A DNA stretch of 64,000 bases from CAZBDU01 sp964490725 (lineage in GTDB: Bacteria; Spirochaetota; Spirochaetia; SZUA-6; DRHE01), in assembly GCA_964490725.1 (NCBI GenBank), contig CAZBDU010000016.1:19110-83109 (forward strand). Direction: 5' to 3'. Of this stretch, positions 34,148 to 42,902 are shown in pieces (within the stretch, counting starts at the first letter, position 1; the number at the start of each line of letters is the position of its first letter). A program made the translations under genes and the position numbers. The notes under the pieces are model-generated. The model had not been told where the DNA came from. It saw only the letters and a list, made by a program, of their open reading frames with translations, and ran no database searches.

Positions 34148-35179
34148 GTGCGCGACGAAACCATCGACTGGTTGTTGAACGAGAGGCCCGCCGGCAGCGG
34201 TGATGCCGGCGTGCTGGGGGCCGCGGAGGCCGGGCCAGCCCACGACGCGGAGCTTCTGGACGCCTACTCCCGGGCGGTAACCCGCGTGGTGGAGACGGTG
34301 GGCCCGGCGGTGGTGGCCATCCACGTGCGCCAGGGGGAAGGCTCCCCTCAGGGTACGGAGGGGGCGGGCTCGGGAGTGATCGTGACTCCGGACGGCTTCG
34401 TGCTGACCAACCATCACGTCGTGGAAGGGGACGTGGAGCTTTCGGCCACTCTCACCGACGGCCGCTCCTACCGGGCCCAGCTCATCGGCAGCGACGCTGC
34501 CACCGATCTGGCGGTGATCCGCATCCCCGACGGGGGCCTTCCCAGCGCGGCGCTGGGAACCTCGGACAGCCTGCGCGTGGGGCAGCTGGTGATCGCCATT
34601 GGCAATCCCCTGGGCTTCCAGAGCACCGTGTCCGCTGGCGTGGTCTCCGCCCTGGGCAGGAGCCTGCGCTCCCAGTCGGGGCGCCTCATCGACAACGTAA
34701 TCCAGACGGACGTGGCCCTGAACCCGGGCAATTCCGGCGGGCCGTTGGTGGACAGCCGGGCCAGGGTGGTGGGCATCAACACCGCCATGATCTACATGGC
34801 TCAGGGGATCAGCTTTGCCATTCCCGTGAACACCGCCAGGTGGGTGATCGGAGAGCTGGTGCGTCACGGCCGTGTCAGGCGCGCCTACCTGGGGATCGCC
34901 GCCCAGGCGCGCCCGGTGAACCGCCGGCTCCAGCACAACCTCAAGCTGGGCGGCACTACGGTGGTGGAGGTGGTGTCCGTGGAGGTCGGGGGGCCCGCCT
35001 CCCTGGCGGGTCTGGAGCGGGGAGACCTGATCTACGCGGTGAACGAGACCACCGTGGCCACGGTGGATGACCTGCACCGGGTTCTCTCGAAGTACCCGCC
35101 CGGCACCTCCCTGAACCTCCGCCTGCTGCGCGGCGGCCGCCTCTGGGAGCTTCGCATCACCGCTGGCGAGCAATCGTGA
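34148..35179 (+). CDS. HtrA/DegP-like S1C serine protease
   Basis: 343 aa. Trypsin-fold triad His-90 (LTNHHVV), Asp-120 (ATDLAVI) and Ser-196 (GNSGGPL), followed by one PDZ domain (VEVVSVEVGGPASLAGLERGDLIYAVN). The first 40 residues are polar, with no signal peptide or membrane anchor, so export is not evident; a cytosolic HtrA or a mis-set start are the alternatives. GGAGG lies ahead of the GTG. It overlaps the next gene as GTGA. Confidence 0.9.
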   Translation: MRDETIDWLLNERPAGSGDAGVLGAAEAGPAHDAELLDAYSRAVTRVVETVGPAVVAIHVRQGEGSPQGTEGAGSGVIVTPDGFVLTNHHVVEGDVELSATLTDGRSYRAQLIGSDAATDLAVIRIPDGGLPSAALGTSDSLRVGQLVIAIGNPLGFQSTVSAGVVSALGRSLRSQSGRLIDNVIQTDVALNPGNSGGPLVDSRARVVGINTAMIYMAQGISFAIPVNTARWVIGELVRHGRVRRAYLGIAAQARPVNRRLQHNLKLGGTTVVEVVSVEVGGPASLAGLERGDLIYAVNETTVATVDDLHRVLSKYPPGTSLNLRLLRGGRLWELRITAGEQS

Positions 35180-36381
35180 GCGGGCTGCTCCTGCACCCCT
35201 TCCCCGGTGAGGGGCGTCGGATGTCGCTGCTGGCGGCCTGCACCTTCGGCCTGGAGTCCATCCTGAGCGGGGAGCTGGGGAGGCTGGGCTGCCAGGAAGC
35301 TTCGGCGGCGAACGGCGGGGTGGTTTTCAGCGGAAGCGAGGCGGAGCTGGCCCGGGCCAACCTGTGGCTGCGCACCGCGGACCGCCTGTACGTGAGGCTG
35401 GCGGAGTTCGACGCCCGCACCCCGGAGGAGCTGTTCGCCGGGGTGGAGGCCCCCGCCTGGGAAGAGTTCCTGCCCCGCGACGCCCGCATTCAGGCGGAGG
35501 CCCGCACGCATGGCTCCCGGCTGGCCAGCGCATCGGCCTGCCAGTCGGCGCTGAAGAAAGGGATCATCCGCGCTCTGCAGAGGCGCTACCGCCAGCGCAG
35601 GTTCCCGGAGAGCGGGCCTGCCTTCCAGGTTTCCCTGGTGCTGCGGGCAGACCGGGCCACCCTGCTTCTGGACAGTTCCGGCGAGGGCCTGCACAGGCGC
35701 GGCTACCGCAGCCGGGCCGGGGAGGCGCCGCTGCGGGAAACGCTGGCCGCCGCTCTGGTGCTGATCAGCCGCTGGCAGCCGCCGAGACCCCTGGCGGACC
35801 CGCTCTGCGGGGCCGGCACCATCGCCATCGAGGCGGCGCTGATCGGCGCAGGCATGGCACCGGGGATGGGGCGGCGGTTCGCCGCGGAGGGCTGGCCGGC
35901 CGCCTCCAGGAGGGTCTGGGAGGAGGCCCGGGAAGAGGCCCGGGAGCGGGGTGCGGCGGGGCGGGCGGATTTCCGCGTCCAGGCGTCGGACCGCGACGGC
36001 GGCGCTGTGGCGATGGCCCGCGGCAACGCCGCGCGGGCGGGGGTGGAGCGGTCGGTCGAGCTGCGCCAGCAGCCGCTCCAGGGCTTCCGCTCCTCCCAGG
36101 CGCAGGGCTGCCTGATTTCCAACCCTCCCTACGGGCATCGCCAGGGGGAGGGGCGGGAGGTGGAGGAGCTGTACCGCGGCCTGGGCAGACTCTACCGGGG
36201 GCTCGACGACTGGTCGTTCTTCCTGCTCACCGCGCATCCGCGTTTTCAGCAGCTGTTCGGGCGGCGCGCCACCAGGAACCGAAAGCTCTACAACGGGAAT
36301 CTGAGGGTTTATCTATACCAGTACTACGGGCCGCTGCCGAGACGGGAGCCGCCGCAGGGTGAAGCGGCCCGGGAGGGTTGA
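35176..36381 (+). CDS. RlmL/YpsC-like THUMP rRNA methyltransferase
   Basis: 401 aa. A THUMP-type RNA-binding region is followed by a class I methyltransferase with AdoMet segment DPLCGAGTIAIEA and catalytic NPPYG motif. The pattern matches 23S rRNA guanine-N2 methyltransferases (RlmL N-terminal part/YpsC). Its start lies inside the protease stop (GTGA), so the two are translationally coupled. Confidence 0.88.
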   Translation: MSGLLLHPFPGEGRRMSLLAACTFGLESILSGELGRLGCQEASAANGGVVFSGSEAELARANLWLRTADRLYVRLAEFDARTPEELFAGVEAPAWEEFLPRDARIQAEARTHGSRLASASACQSALKKGIIRALQRRYRQRRFPESGPAFQVSLVLRADRATLLLDSSGEGLHRRGYRSRAGEAPLRETLAAALVLISRWQPPRPLADPLCGAGTIAIEAALIGAGMAPGMGRRFAAEGWPAASRRVWEEAREEARERGAAGRADFRVQASDRDGGAVAMARGNAARAGVERSVELRQQPLQGFRSSQAQGCLISNPPYGHRQGEGREVEELYRGLGRLYRGLDDWSFFLLTAHPRFQQLFGRRATRNRKLYNGNLRVYLYQYYGPLPRREPPQGEAAREG

Positions 36382-36469
36382 TGCGCGCCGCCGCCGCAGG
36401 GGTAGGGCGGCGCAGGCACCGGCCGGCGCAGGCACCGGGCGGCGGAGCCCGGGAGACTGGCGGCGGAGC

Positions 36470-36700
36470 CTAGTCGAAGGGGACCGCTTCGACCCGATCG
36501 ACCTCCGGGACCTGCTCCTTCAGTATGCGTTCGATCCCCCGGCTAAGGGTCATCTGAGACATGGGGCAGCCGTGACAGGCACCCAGGAGCCGCACCTTGA
36601 CCACTCCGTCCTCGGTGACCTCCACCAGCTGGACGTCGCCGCCGTCCGCCTGCAGTCCGGGACGGATAAGGTTCAAGGCCTCCTGGACCTTCTCCTTCAT
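36470..36700 (-). CDS. Nfu-type iron-sulfur carrier (NifU C-terminal domain)
   Basis: 76 aa, a single NifU C-terminal domain with the cluster motif CHGC (Cys-42 and Cys-45) and GLQADGGDVQLVEV. It carries assembled 4Fe-4S clusters to client enzymes. GGAGG lies 8 bases before the ATG. Confidence 0.93.
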   Translation of the reverse strand: MKEKVQEALNLIRPGLQADGGDVQLVEVTEDGVVKVRLLGACHGCPMSQMTLSRGIERILKEQVPEVDRVEAVPFD

Positions 36701-36783
36701 ATGAAACCTCCTGCGGGAATGTCCGACGATGGTTATAAGGTATAGCGTCGCGGCGGTTTGATCAACCGTCCCCTGCGGCCGGG

Positions 36784-37998
36784 CTACTCCGCCTGGCTCT
36801 GGCCGGCCTCGCGCAGCCTGGTCCGCAGGCGCCGCACCAGCTCCGGCAGCCCTTGGGGACGGTCCGCCACGCCCTGCCAGCGCCCGCCGCGCCCGCCCCC
36901 GCGCCCGCCCACCGGCGCCAGCAGGTCCGGGAGGAGGCTCTCCAGCGGCAGCCGGACCCCGTTGCCCGTGCTCAGGACCCAGTGCATCTTTCCTTCCCCC
37001 GCCGCCAGGAAGGTCACTACGCCGGGCTCTCCCTGCAGCCGGTGCGCCAGCGGCCTCAGCAGCGCCCGCTCTTGCCCGGAGAGGCGCACCACGGCGAGCC
37101 GCAGCGAGCCGATCCGTTCCGCCTGCTTCAGGGCCTGCGCGGCCATCCGCCCGGCCAGCAGCCCCTCCAGCATGCGGCGTTCCGCCTCCCCTGCCTTCAG
37201 CTCTTCCTGCAGCTTCGCCAGCCGTTCGGGCACCTCCTCGGCCGCGCAGGTGAGCGCCGAGGTGAGGCTGCGCACCAGGGCCGCCGCCGCCCGGCAGTCG
37301 CGGTAGGCGCGCCGTCCCAAGAGCCAGCGCAGCCGCAGCCGTCCGCGGATTCGCTCCGTCGCGACGTGGCGGATCAGGCCCACCTCACCGGTTCGGGATG
37401 CGTGGGTCCCGCCGCAGGCGGAGGCGTCTACGCCCTCGATCTCCACGATCCGCAGGGCCGGCTTCTCCGGCGGGGGCCTGCGGAGCCGGAAGCGGTCGGC
37501 CTGCTCCCGGTCCACCCAGTGCAGGCGCACCGGAAGGTTGGAGGTGACGATGCGGTTGGCCTCCGTCTCGGCTGCCTCCAGATGAGCGTCCGGGATTGCG
37601 GCGGCGCCGATCTCCACGGCGGTGTACGTCTCGCCCAGGTGGACGGACACCGTCGGGTAGGCGCCTACCTGCTTCAGGGCGGCGGAAATGATGTGCTGCC
37701 CGGTGTGCTGCTGCATCATCTCCAGCCGCCGGGGGAAATCCAGCCAGCCTTCCACCTCGCCGTCCTGCGAGAGCGGGGCGCCCAGGTAGTGCACCACCGC
37801 TTCCCCGCGCTCCTGCACGTCCAGCACCGCCTGGCCGTTCAGCGTGCCGCGGTCGGCCGGCTGCCCGCCGCCCTCCGGGTAGAACGCAGTGCGCTCCAGG
37901 ACGACCGCCCAGCGCTCCCCCTCCCGCTGCTGCTCCAGCAGCCGGGCCTTGAAGCGTTCCATATAGGGGTCCTGATAGTACAGGCGTTCGGTGCTCAC
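36784..37998 (-). CDS. AlaX-type alanyl-tRNA editing hydrolase with DHHA1 domain
   Basis: 404 aa. Removes wrongly attached Ser or Gly from tRNA-Ala. Zinc ligands His-98 and His-102 (QHTGQH) and Cys-195 and His-199 (ACGGTH) are all present. The N-terminal segment FYPEGGGQPADRGTL is typical. The C-terminal half matches the DHHA1 domain of long AlaX, with a Gly/Arg-rich insert. GTG start; the promoter implies no leader. Confidence 0.9.
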   Translation of the reverse strand: MSTERLYYQDPYMERFKARLLEQQREGERWAVVLERTAFYPEGGGQPADRGTLNGQAVLDVQERGEAVVHYLGAPLSQDGEVEGWLDFPRRLEMMQQHTGQHIISAALKQVGAYPTVSVHLGETYTAVEIGAAAIPDAHLEAAETEANRIVTSNLPVRLHWVDREQADRFRLRRPPPEKPALRIVEIEGVDASACGGTHASRTGEVGLIRHVATERIRGRLRLRWLLGRRAYRDCRAAAALVRSLTSALTCAAEEVPERLAKLQEELKAGEAERRMLEGLLAGRMAAQALKQAERIGSLRLAVVRLSGQERALLRPLAHRLQGEPGVVTFLAAGEGKMHWVLSTGNGVRLPLESLLPDLLAPVGGRGGGRGGRWQGVADRPQGLPELVRRLRTRLREAGQSQAE

Positions 37999-38004
37999 CG
38001 TGGT

Positions 38005-38033
38005 ATGGTAGCGCTCCGCATGCCTCTTGTCAC
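38005..38033 (-). promoter_or_regulatory. Promoter of the alaX gene, leaderless type
   Basis: Minus strand: GTGACA (38033-38028), 17-base spacer, TACCAT (38010-38005). The GTG start codon at 37998 begins 7 bases after the -10 box, at the expected transcription start. It overlaps the end of the nitroreductase gene. Confidence 0.55.
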
Positions 38034-38884
38034 CCGGCGGCCGACCAGCTGGCCGTGTACTCCAGGGGGCCGCCGGCCGGGGGGGCCGGCTGCAACACGC
38101 GCCACTGCCCGGGCAGGCCCAGCCAGCGTGCGGTGAGCTCGAAGTGACTCATGGCGATCCCCAGGTCCACCCGCTGCAGGTCGGCCACCGCCATCCGCCG
38201 GTAGCCCGGCGTGCGTCGCAGGTAGAGATGGAACATGTCCTTGCTCCTGATCACGCGCCAGGGCTGGCGGTTGGAGGCGGAGGGGGCCAGGCGGAGCATC
38301 TCCAGGCATTCGGCATGGCTTCCGGCCTGCTCCCTGCTCAACGGCCGCCCGGGCGCCTCGTGGAAGAACATCTCCTCCCAGCTCTGGCGCCGTGCCGATC
38401 CAGCGCCCCAGCGGATGACACGGTCCAGGCCGCTGCGCCGGTCCGTGGGCGTTCCCACGGGGCTCACCGCCGGCAGGTGCTCCTCCGGGGTCAGGCCAAC
38501 CAGGCGGGCGAAGGCGCTGCGCCGAAAGGTGCCCCCCAACCAGCAGGTGCCCAGCTGCAGGTCCGTGGCCTTCAGCACCAGGGTTTCGAAGAGGTAGCCG
38601 AAATCCTCCAGGTCCCCGGGCGCCGCCGCCACCGCCCCCACCAGGAAGGTCCTGGCGCCCCAGATGATTCCGTAGGAACCCAGGCGCAGGGGACGGCCGT
38701 CCGTGCCTGCGTCCAGGTCGGCGATCATGAAGCGGCAGCGATTGCCCAGTGGTCCCGGGGGACACTCTGCGCAGGCGCGCTCCATCTCGGCTCGAGCCGG
38801 CCCTGAGAGCGGCTCTCCCACAAAGCGGCGCACCGACGAGCGGCGTCGAATGAGCTCCGGCACCGCATCGCGGAATTCCATCAT
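38030..38884 (-). CDS. Nitroreductase-family flavoprotein
   Basis: 284 aa. FMN-binding pattern RRSSVRRF near the N-terminus, and a C-terminal SASNRQPWRVI segment where other members have PSxxNxQPW close to the start; the molecule looks like two half-domains, as in the putative-TM-nitroreductase group. GGAAGGAAAGGG precedes the ATG at 38884. The electron acceptor is unknown. Confidence 0.8.
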   Translation of the reverse strand: MMEFRDAVPELIRRRSSVRRFVGEPLSGPARAEMERACAECPPGPLGNRCRFMIADLDAGTDGRPLRLGSYGIIWGARTFLVGAVAAAPGDLEDFGYLFETLVLKATDLQLGTCWLGGTFRRSAFARLVGLTPEEHLPAVSPVGTPTDRRSGLDRVIRWGAGSARRQSWEEMFFHEAPGRPLSREQAGSHAECLEMLRLAPSASNRQPWRVIRSKDMFHLYLRRTPGYRRMAVADLQRVDLGIAMSHFELTARWLGLPGQWRVLQPAPPAGGPLEYTASWSAAG

Positions 38885-39018
38885 CCCTTTCCTTCCGTCC
38901 CTTCTTCCAGGGTACGCGGGACCGCCGCAGCGGGCAAGCCCAGAGCCGGGCGGGCGCAAACCGGGGTGCTGCGGCCCTTCGCGGGCAGGGGAGGCCGGCG
39001 GGCTTTCGGGCTGCCGCC

Positions 39019-40077
39019 TCAGGCGATGCCCCGCACGGACCCGCGCCTCACCAGGTGAGGCGGCAGGGCCACCGACTTGCGCTCCTTTTCCTCGTGCTGG
39101 ATGTTGTGCAGCAGCAGCTTCAAGCTCTCGGTGCCGATGCGCTTCCTTGGCTGGTGGATCGTGGTGAGTGGCGGGGAGAGCACGCTGGCGATCTCCACGT
39201 TGTCGTATCCGATTACGCTGTAGTCGTCGGGGATGCGGAACTTCAGCTCGTTGGCCACCTTGTAGATGCCGATCGCCAGCAGGTCGCTGATGGTTACCAC
39301 CGCCGTGAACTCCAGATTGGGGTGTTCGGAGCTGCCGGTCAACAGCCGTTTGAAGGTCTGATAGCCGCTGTCGATCGACAGGTCCTGCGCGTGGACGATG
39401 AGCTCCTCCCGCACGCCTATGCCGTTGTCCTTCAGGGTCCTCCTGTAGTTGTCGATGAAGTGGCTGGCCATGCAGCGGGTGGGTGGGCCGGTGAGCAGCA
39501 GGATGTCCCGATGCCCGCGGCTGATGAGGTGCTCGGTGGCGATGCGCGCGCCCATGCCGTGGTCCGAATACACGTAGGTGGTGCCGGGGAAATGCGGGTA
39601 GCAGTCGATGAGCACGTATTCGATGCCATGCTCCTGCAGAAGCCGGACGTTTTCGGTCTGATCGTTGATGGGCGAAAGGATGATGCCGTCCACGCGTTTG
39701 GAGAGCATGGACATGATGTTGGCCCGTTCCTGGGCCGCGTCGTAGTGGGAGTAGCTGATGATCATCGAGTAGCTGCTGCGGTTCAGCGTCTGGCCGATCA
39801 CTCCGAGGATCTCCGAGTAGAAAGGGTTGTTCAGATCGTTGAAAATGATGCCGATGGTATTGGTCTTGTTCTGCCGCAGCCCCTTGGCCAGCGAGTCGGG
39901 GTAGTAGTTCAGGTCCCGGGCCACCTGCAGGACCCGCTGCGCCGTCTTCCAGTTGGCCCGCGGATCGTGTCGCAGCGCTCGGGACACCGTCGAGAGAGAC
40001 ACGTTGGCCACCGCCGCGATCTGGCGGATGGTGACCTTCTTGCGTTGATTTGCGTTCAACCCTGGCACTCCTGGCAC
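39019..40077 (-). CDS. LacI-family transcriptional regulator
   Basis: About 352 aa. HTH and hinge: VTIRQIAAVANVSLSTVSRALRHDP, then NYYPDSLAKGLRQNKTNTIGII. The periplasmic-binding-like sensor ends with YSVIGYDNVEIAS...TTIHQPRKRIG. The GTG at 40077 is chosen because AAAGGATCGGAG precedes it and the promoter places the transcript start near 40141; the longer frame to 40146 would begin at or before that point. It faces the catabolic series and very likely controls it through the two palindromes at 40262 and 41441. Confidence 0.92.
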   Translation of the reverse strand: MPGVPGLNANQRKKVTIRQIAAVANVSLSTVSRALRHDPRANWKTAQRVLQVARDLNYYPDSLAKGLRQNKTNTIGIIFNDLNNPFYSEILGVIGQTLNRSSYSMIISYSHYDAAQERANIMSMLSKRVDGIILSPINDQTENVRLLQEHGIEYVLIDCYPHFPGTTYVYSDHGMGARIATEHLISRGHRDILLLTGPPTRCMASHFIDNYRRTLKDNGIGVREELIVHAQDLSIDSGYQTFKRLLTGSSEHPNLEFTAVVTISDLLAIGIYKVANELKFRIPDDYSVIGYDNVEIASVLSPPLTTIHQPRKRIGTESLKLLLHNIQHEEKERKSVALPPHLVRRGSVRGIA

Positions 40078-40147
40078 TTTCTCCGATCCTTTGAGAACGT
40101 TGACAGTCGGCCCGCTCTCCTGCCTCCGGCGCCGAAAAGCTGCCAAG

Positions 40148-40176
40148 AGGATACCTCAAAACGGGGAAGCAGTCAA
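40148..40176 (-). promoter_or_regulatory. Promoter of the lacI-family gene
   Basis: Minus strand: TTGACT (40176-40171), 17-base spacer, TATCCT (40153-40148). The predicted start near 40141 leaves a leader of about 64 bases before the GTG at 40077. Confidence 0.65.
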
Positions 40177-40227
40177 CAAATACAGTGGTAGTAAGCCATT
40201 AAACCGGGAAGACAGCGCGGGCTGCCC

Positions 40228-40256
40228 TTGACAACGCCTTCATCCATGCCTTAGTG
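40228..40256 (+). promoter_or_regulatory. Promoter of the Gfo/Idh gene
   Basis: TTGACA at 40228-40233 and, after 17 bases, TTAGTG, a weak -10. A LacI-type palindrome lies directly downstream, over the expected transcription start. The weak -10 may reflect tight control. Confidence 0.45.
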
Positions 40257-40261
40257 TGTTC

Positions 40262-40275
40262 TGGCAACGATACCA
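40262..40275. promoter_or_regulatory. LacI-type operator O1
   Basis: TGGCAACGATACCA, an imperfect palindrome around a central CG, the form bound by LacI-family proteins. It matches the site at 41441-41454 at 12 of 14 positions. It lies just downstream of the promoter of the Gfo/Idh gene. Confidence 0.6.
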
Positions 40276-40312
40276 CAATCCACTGAAGCCAGGTCGTGCG
40301 GAAGGGGGCGCC

Positions 40313-41350
40313 ATGACGTACCGAATGGGAATTGTCGGAATGGGCAAGATGGGCGGCTTCCATGCGGACTGGATTGCCAGGCATCCACAGATGGAGCTGC
40401 GAGCCATCTGCGAGAAGAACCCCGCCCGCATCGAGCAGCTGCGCAAGCAGTATCCGGCGAAGGTCCACCAGGACTACGGAGCCTTCCTGGCCGAGGAGCT
40501 GGATTTCGTGGTGGTGGTCACGACCAACGAGGCGCACGAAAAGCTGACCGTGACGGCCCTGGACAGCGGCAAGAACGTGATCGTCGAGAAGCCCATGAGC
40601 GTCAGCTATGAAAGCTGCCGCCGCATGATCCAGGCGGCAGAGAAGAACCAGCGCCACCTGTTCGTGCATCACAGCAGCCGCTGGGATCGGGACTTCCTCC
40701 TGGTCAAAGAGGTGATCGCCTCCGGGCTCATCGGGGAGGTGCTGGTGGTCCAGTCGAAGGTGATGCTCTGCGACGAGGGCTGGCCCGCCTGGGGTATCGA
40801 CGGCATGGCCAACCCCTGGCGCATCAAGGCCGAGTATTTCGGCGGCCTGCTGTTCGACTGGGGCCCTCATCTGGTCGATCAGCTGCTGCTGCTGATAAAC
40901 AAGCCCCTGAAAGGGGTCTTCGGCCAGTTGATGAGCGGCGTGTGGAGCACCGAGGTGGACGATCACTTCTTTGCGCTGCTGAAATTCGACGACCGGACGC
41001 TGTGCCAGATCGAGGTCAGCAACAACGGCCGCATCACCCTGCCCCGCTGGTACGTGATCGGCACCAGGGGAACCCTCGAGGTCAAGGGGTTCAAGGAACC
41101 CTTCTGGGATCAGGCCGAAATCGCCTATGTGCGTGAGAACGGCGAGAAGGAGACCCGGCTGGTGCGGCTGCACGATGTGTGCGAATCCGGAGCCGAGGGC
41201 GGCTTCTACGAAGATCTGATTCCCCACGTGGAGGGCCGGAAGAAGGAGTTCGTATCCATGCACGAGGCGGCCCGGGTGGTGCAGGTTCTCGAGATGGTGA
41301 AGCGCTCCAGCCAGGAAAGCCGGTTCGTGGCAGCGGCCGGCAAGGATTGA
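40313..41350 (+). CDS. Gfo/Idh/MocA-family oxidoreductase
   Basis: 345 aa. Nucleotide-binding GIVGMGKMGGFHADW at the N-terminus, the EKPMS motif, and a C-terminal dimerisation domain with FDWGPHLVDQLL. Such enzymes oxidise or reduce sugars, cyclitols and related polyols with NAD(P). First gene under the LacI regulator. The gap to the next gene holds a second promoter with its own operator, so the two can be transcribed separately. Confidence 0.9.
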   Translation: MTYRMGIVGMGKMGGFHADWIARHPQMELRAICEKNPARIEQLRKQYPAKVHQDYGAFLAEELDFVVVVTTNEAHEKLTVTALDSGKNVIVEKPMSVSYESCRRMIQAAEKNQRHLFVHHSSRWDRDFLLVKEVIASGLIGEVLVVQSKVMLCDEGWPAWGIDGMANPWRIKAEYFGGLLFDWGPHLVDQLLLLINKPLKGVFGQLMSGVWSTEVDDHFFALLKFDDRTLCQIEVSNNGRITLPRWYVIGTRGTLEVKGFKEPFWDQAEIAYVRENGEKETRLVRLHDVCESGAEGGFYEDLIPHVEGRKKEFVSMHEAARVVQVLEMVKRSSQESRFVAAAGKD

Positions 41351-41358
41351 CCGGCCGG

Positions 41359-41388
41359 CAGGGATCGGCAAGGATCGACAGGGATCAG
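41359..41388. repeat. Three imperfect 10-bp tandem repeats
   Basis: CAGGGATCGG, CAAGGATCGA and CAGGGATCAG follow one another just after the Gfo/Idh stop; the end of that gene (CAAGGATTGA) resembles a further copy. Probably slippage; no function is evident. Confidence 0.5.
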
Positions 41389-41412
41389 CGGGCATGTTTC
41401 TGAGCAGGAAGG

Positions 41413-41441
41413 TTGACAACACGTCTGTGGGCGGAAATAAT
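41413..41441 (+). promoter_or_regulatory. Main promoter of the methyltransferase/dehydrogenase operon
   Basis: TTGACA at 41413-41418, 17-base spacer, AATAAT at 41436-41441. The best promoter match in region 4. The LacI-type palindrome starts at the last base of the -10 box. Confidence 0.75.
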
Positions 41442-41454
41442 GACAACGTTACCA
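41441..41454. promoter_or_regulatory. LacI-type operator O2
   Basis: TGACAACGTTACCA with the palindromic core AACGTT and central CG. It covers the expected transcription start, so repressor binding would block RNA polymerase. Together with O1 it ties the Gfo/Idh gene and the long operon to one regulator. Confidence 0.65.
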
Positions 41455-41529
41455 GAAATTCTGCTCCAGAAGCCAGTTCCGGAGGGCACGAGTGAGAATG
41501 TTGCCAGCAGCAGGAGAGGAGCGGCGAGA

Positions 41530-42882
41530 GTGAGCACGCGGAGCGAAAGCTGGCTGTCCGAGGCCCGGTTCGTCTCCCGGGTCCTGGCTGCGGCCCCGGC
41601 CGTGGACAGGTCCCTGCGCATCGAGCGCGCCGAGTTCCAGCAGCGGCAGCGCAAGGTCATCGCCGCCCTGGAGGAGGCGCAAGTCGACGCCGCCCTGGTC
41701 TATTCCGACGAGCACTACGCAGGGGATGTGCCCTACCTGGCCGGCAACACCAACATCTCCATCGAGCCGGTGGCCGGAGTGATCGGGAGGAACGGCTTCC
41801 ACGTGCTGGCCGGGCTGGAGGGGGGCTACGTGGCCGAGCAGCTGGCCGGCCGTTCCGGCGCCACGGTGCACAAGGTGGAGATGCTCAAGCTGGCCGACGA
41901 AGACTACCCCATCGAGGCCGAGCGCGTGGAGGACGTCATCGAAGAGGCCGCCGGCGGCAAGCCTGGGACGATCGGGTTGTTGACCCCCCGGGCCGTGGTG
42001 CCGGTGGGCATCTACGAGTATCTGGAGGGCTACCTCGGCCCGGCGGGGCGCATCGTCGATTCCCAGGAGCTGTACTACCGCATCAAGTACGAGAAATCCG
42101 CCCGGGAGATGGAGCTGATTTCCCAGGCCGCCCTCATCTGCGATGTCATGCTCGAGGGCATGCTCGGGGTCCTCCGTCCGGGGATGCTGGAGACTCAGGT
42201 GGCCGCCTGGGGATACGCCATCGCCCAGGAGATGGGCGCGGAGGAGATGGGCTTCGACGTTATGGTCACCTCCGGGGAGGCCAATCGCACCCTGATCGGC
42301 AAGGCCCTGAACCGGCCCATTCGCGAGGGGGACATGGTGCACCTGGGTGTGGCCCCCAAACGCGACGGGCTCAACGCCTGCGAGCGGCTGAGCGTGGTCT
42401 GCGCCGGGAGCCCGCAGGCGGTCAGCGCGGAGCAGCGCTTCTGGTTCGACTTCGTGGAGGAAGCCTACCGCGTCGGCCTGGACTCCTACCGCAGGGTGGC
42501 CAGGGAGAATCTGCCCGCCCGGGTGCAGGAACAGGCCCTGGTGGATTACTTCGCCTCCAGAGAGGCGGAGGTGTCCGCCCGCATCGGCCGGGCGGTGGAC
42601 CTGGTGCGGCAGAAGCCCTACACCGGAACGCACAACTCCGGCTATACGGAATGCCAGGAGTTCTACGGGGCCATCACCCTGGATTCCCGGGAGCCCCTGG
42701 GGCGCCGCATCGTCACCATGCTCGACGTGGCCATTCGCGGCGTGGGCAACCGCTGGGACGATGTAATCATCCCCGGGCTGGACTACCTGGTGGTGGAGCG
42801 GACCCTGGGCAAGGACGGGCCGGAGGTGGAGGTGCTCACGAAGCTTCCCGTGAACGTTCAACACATGGTGTGGAAAGCCTAG
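41530..42882 (+). CDS. M24-family (creatinase/aminopeptidase P-like) protein without metal ligands
   Basis: 450 aa. Creatinase-type N-terminal domain (VIAALEEAQVDAALVYSDEHYAGDVPYL), then the pita-bread fold. Where metallopeptidases have two metal aspartates (LIDFGA..DGYHSDITRT), this protein reads VHLGVAPKRDGLNACERLSV, so both are gone. The histidine segment GTHNSGYTE remains. This matches metal-free creatinase-like hydrolases rather than peptidases. The GTG at 41530 is preceded by GGAGAGGAG and follows the predicted transcript start by 80 bases. First gene of the main operon. Confidence 0.85.
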   Translation: MSTRSESWLSEARFVSRVLAAAPAVDRSLRIERAEFQQRQRKVIAALEEAQVDAALVYSDEHYAGDVPYLAGNTNISIEPVAGVIGRNGFHVLAGLEGGYVAEQLAGRSGATVHKVEMLKLADEDYPIEAERVEDVIEEAAGGKPGTIGLLTPRAVVPVGIYEYLEGYLGPAGRIVDSQELYYRIKYEKSAREMELISQAALICDVMLEGMLGVLRPGMLETQVAAWGYAIAQEMGAEEMGFDVMVTSGEANRTLIGKALNRPIREGDMVHLGVAPKRDGLNACERLSVVCAGSPQAVSAEQRFWFDFVEEAYRVGLDSYRRVARENLPARVQEQALVDYFASREAEVSARIGRAVDLVRQKPYTGTHNSGYTECQEFYGAITLDSREPLGRRIVTMLDVAIRGVGNRWDDVIIPGLDYLVVERTLGKDGPEVEVLTKLPVNVQHMVWKA

Positions 42883-42902
42883 GCAAGGGGCAAGGAGGAG
42901 GG

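Noticed and set aside
40078..40146. Longer N-terminus of the LacI regulator from a TTG at 40146
   Set aside because: The promoter at 40148-40176 puts the transcript start at about 40141, so that TTG would not be in the mRNA; the extension has no counterpart in the family.
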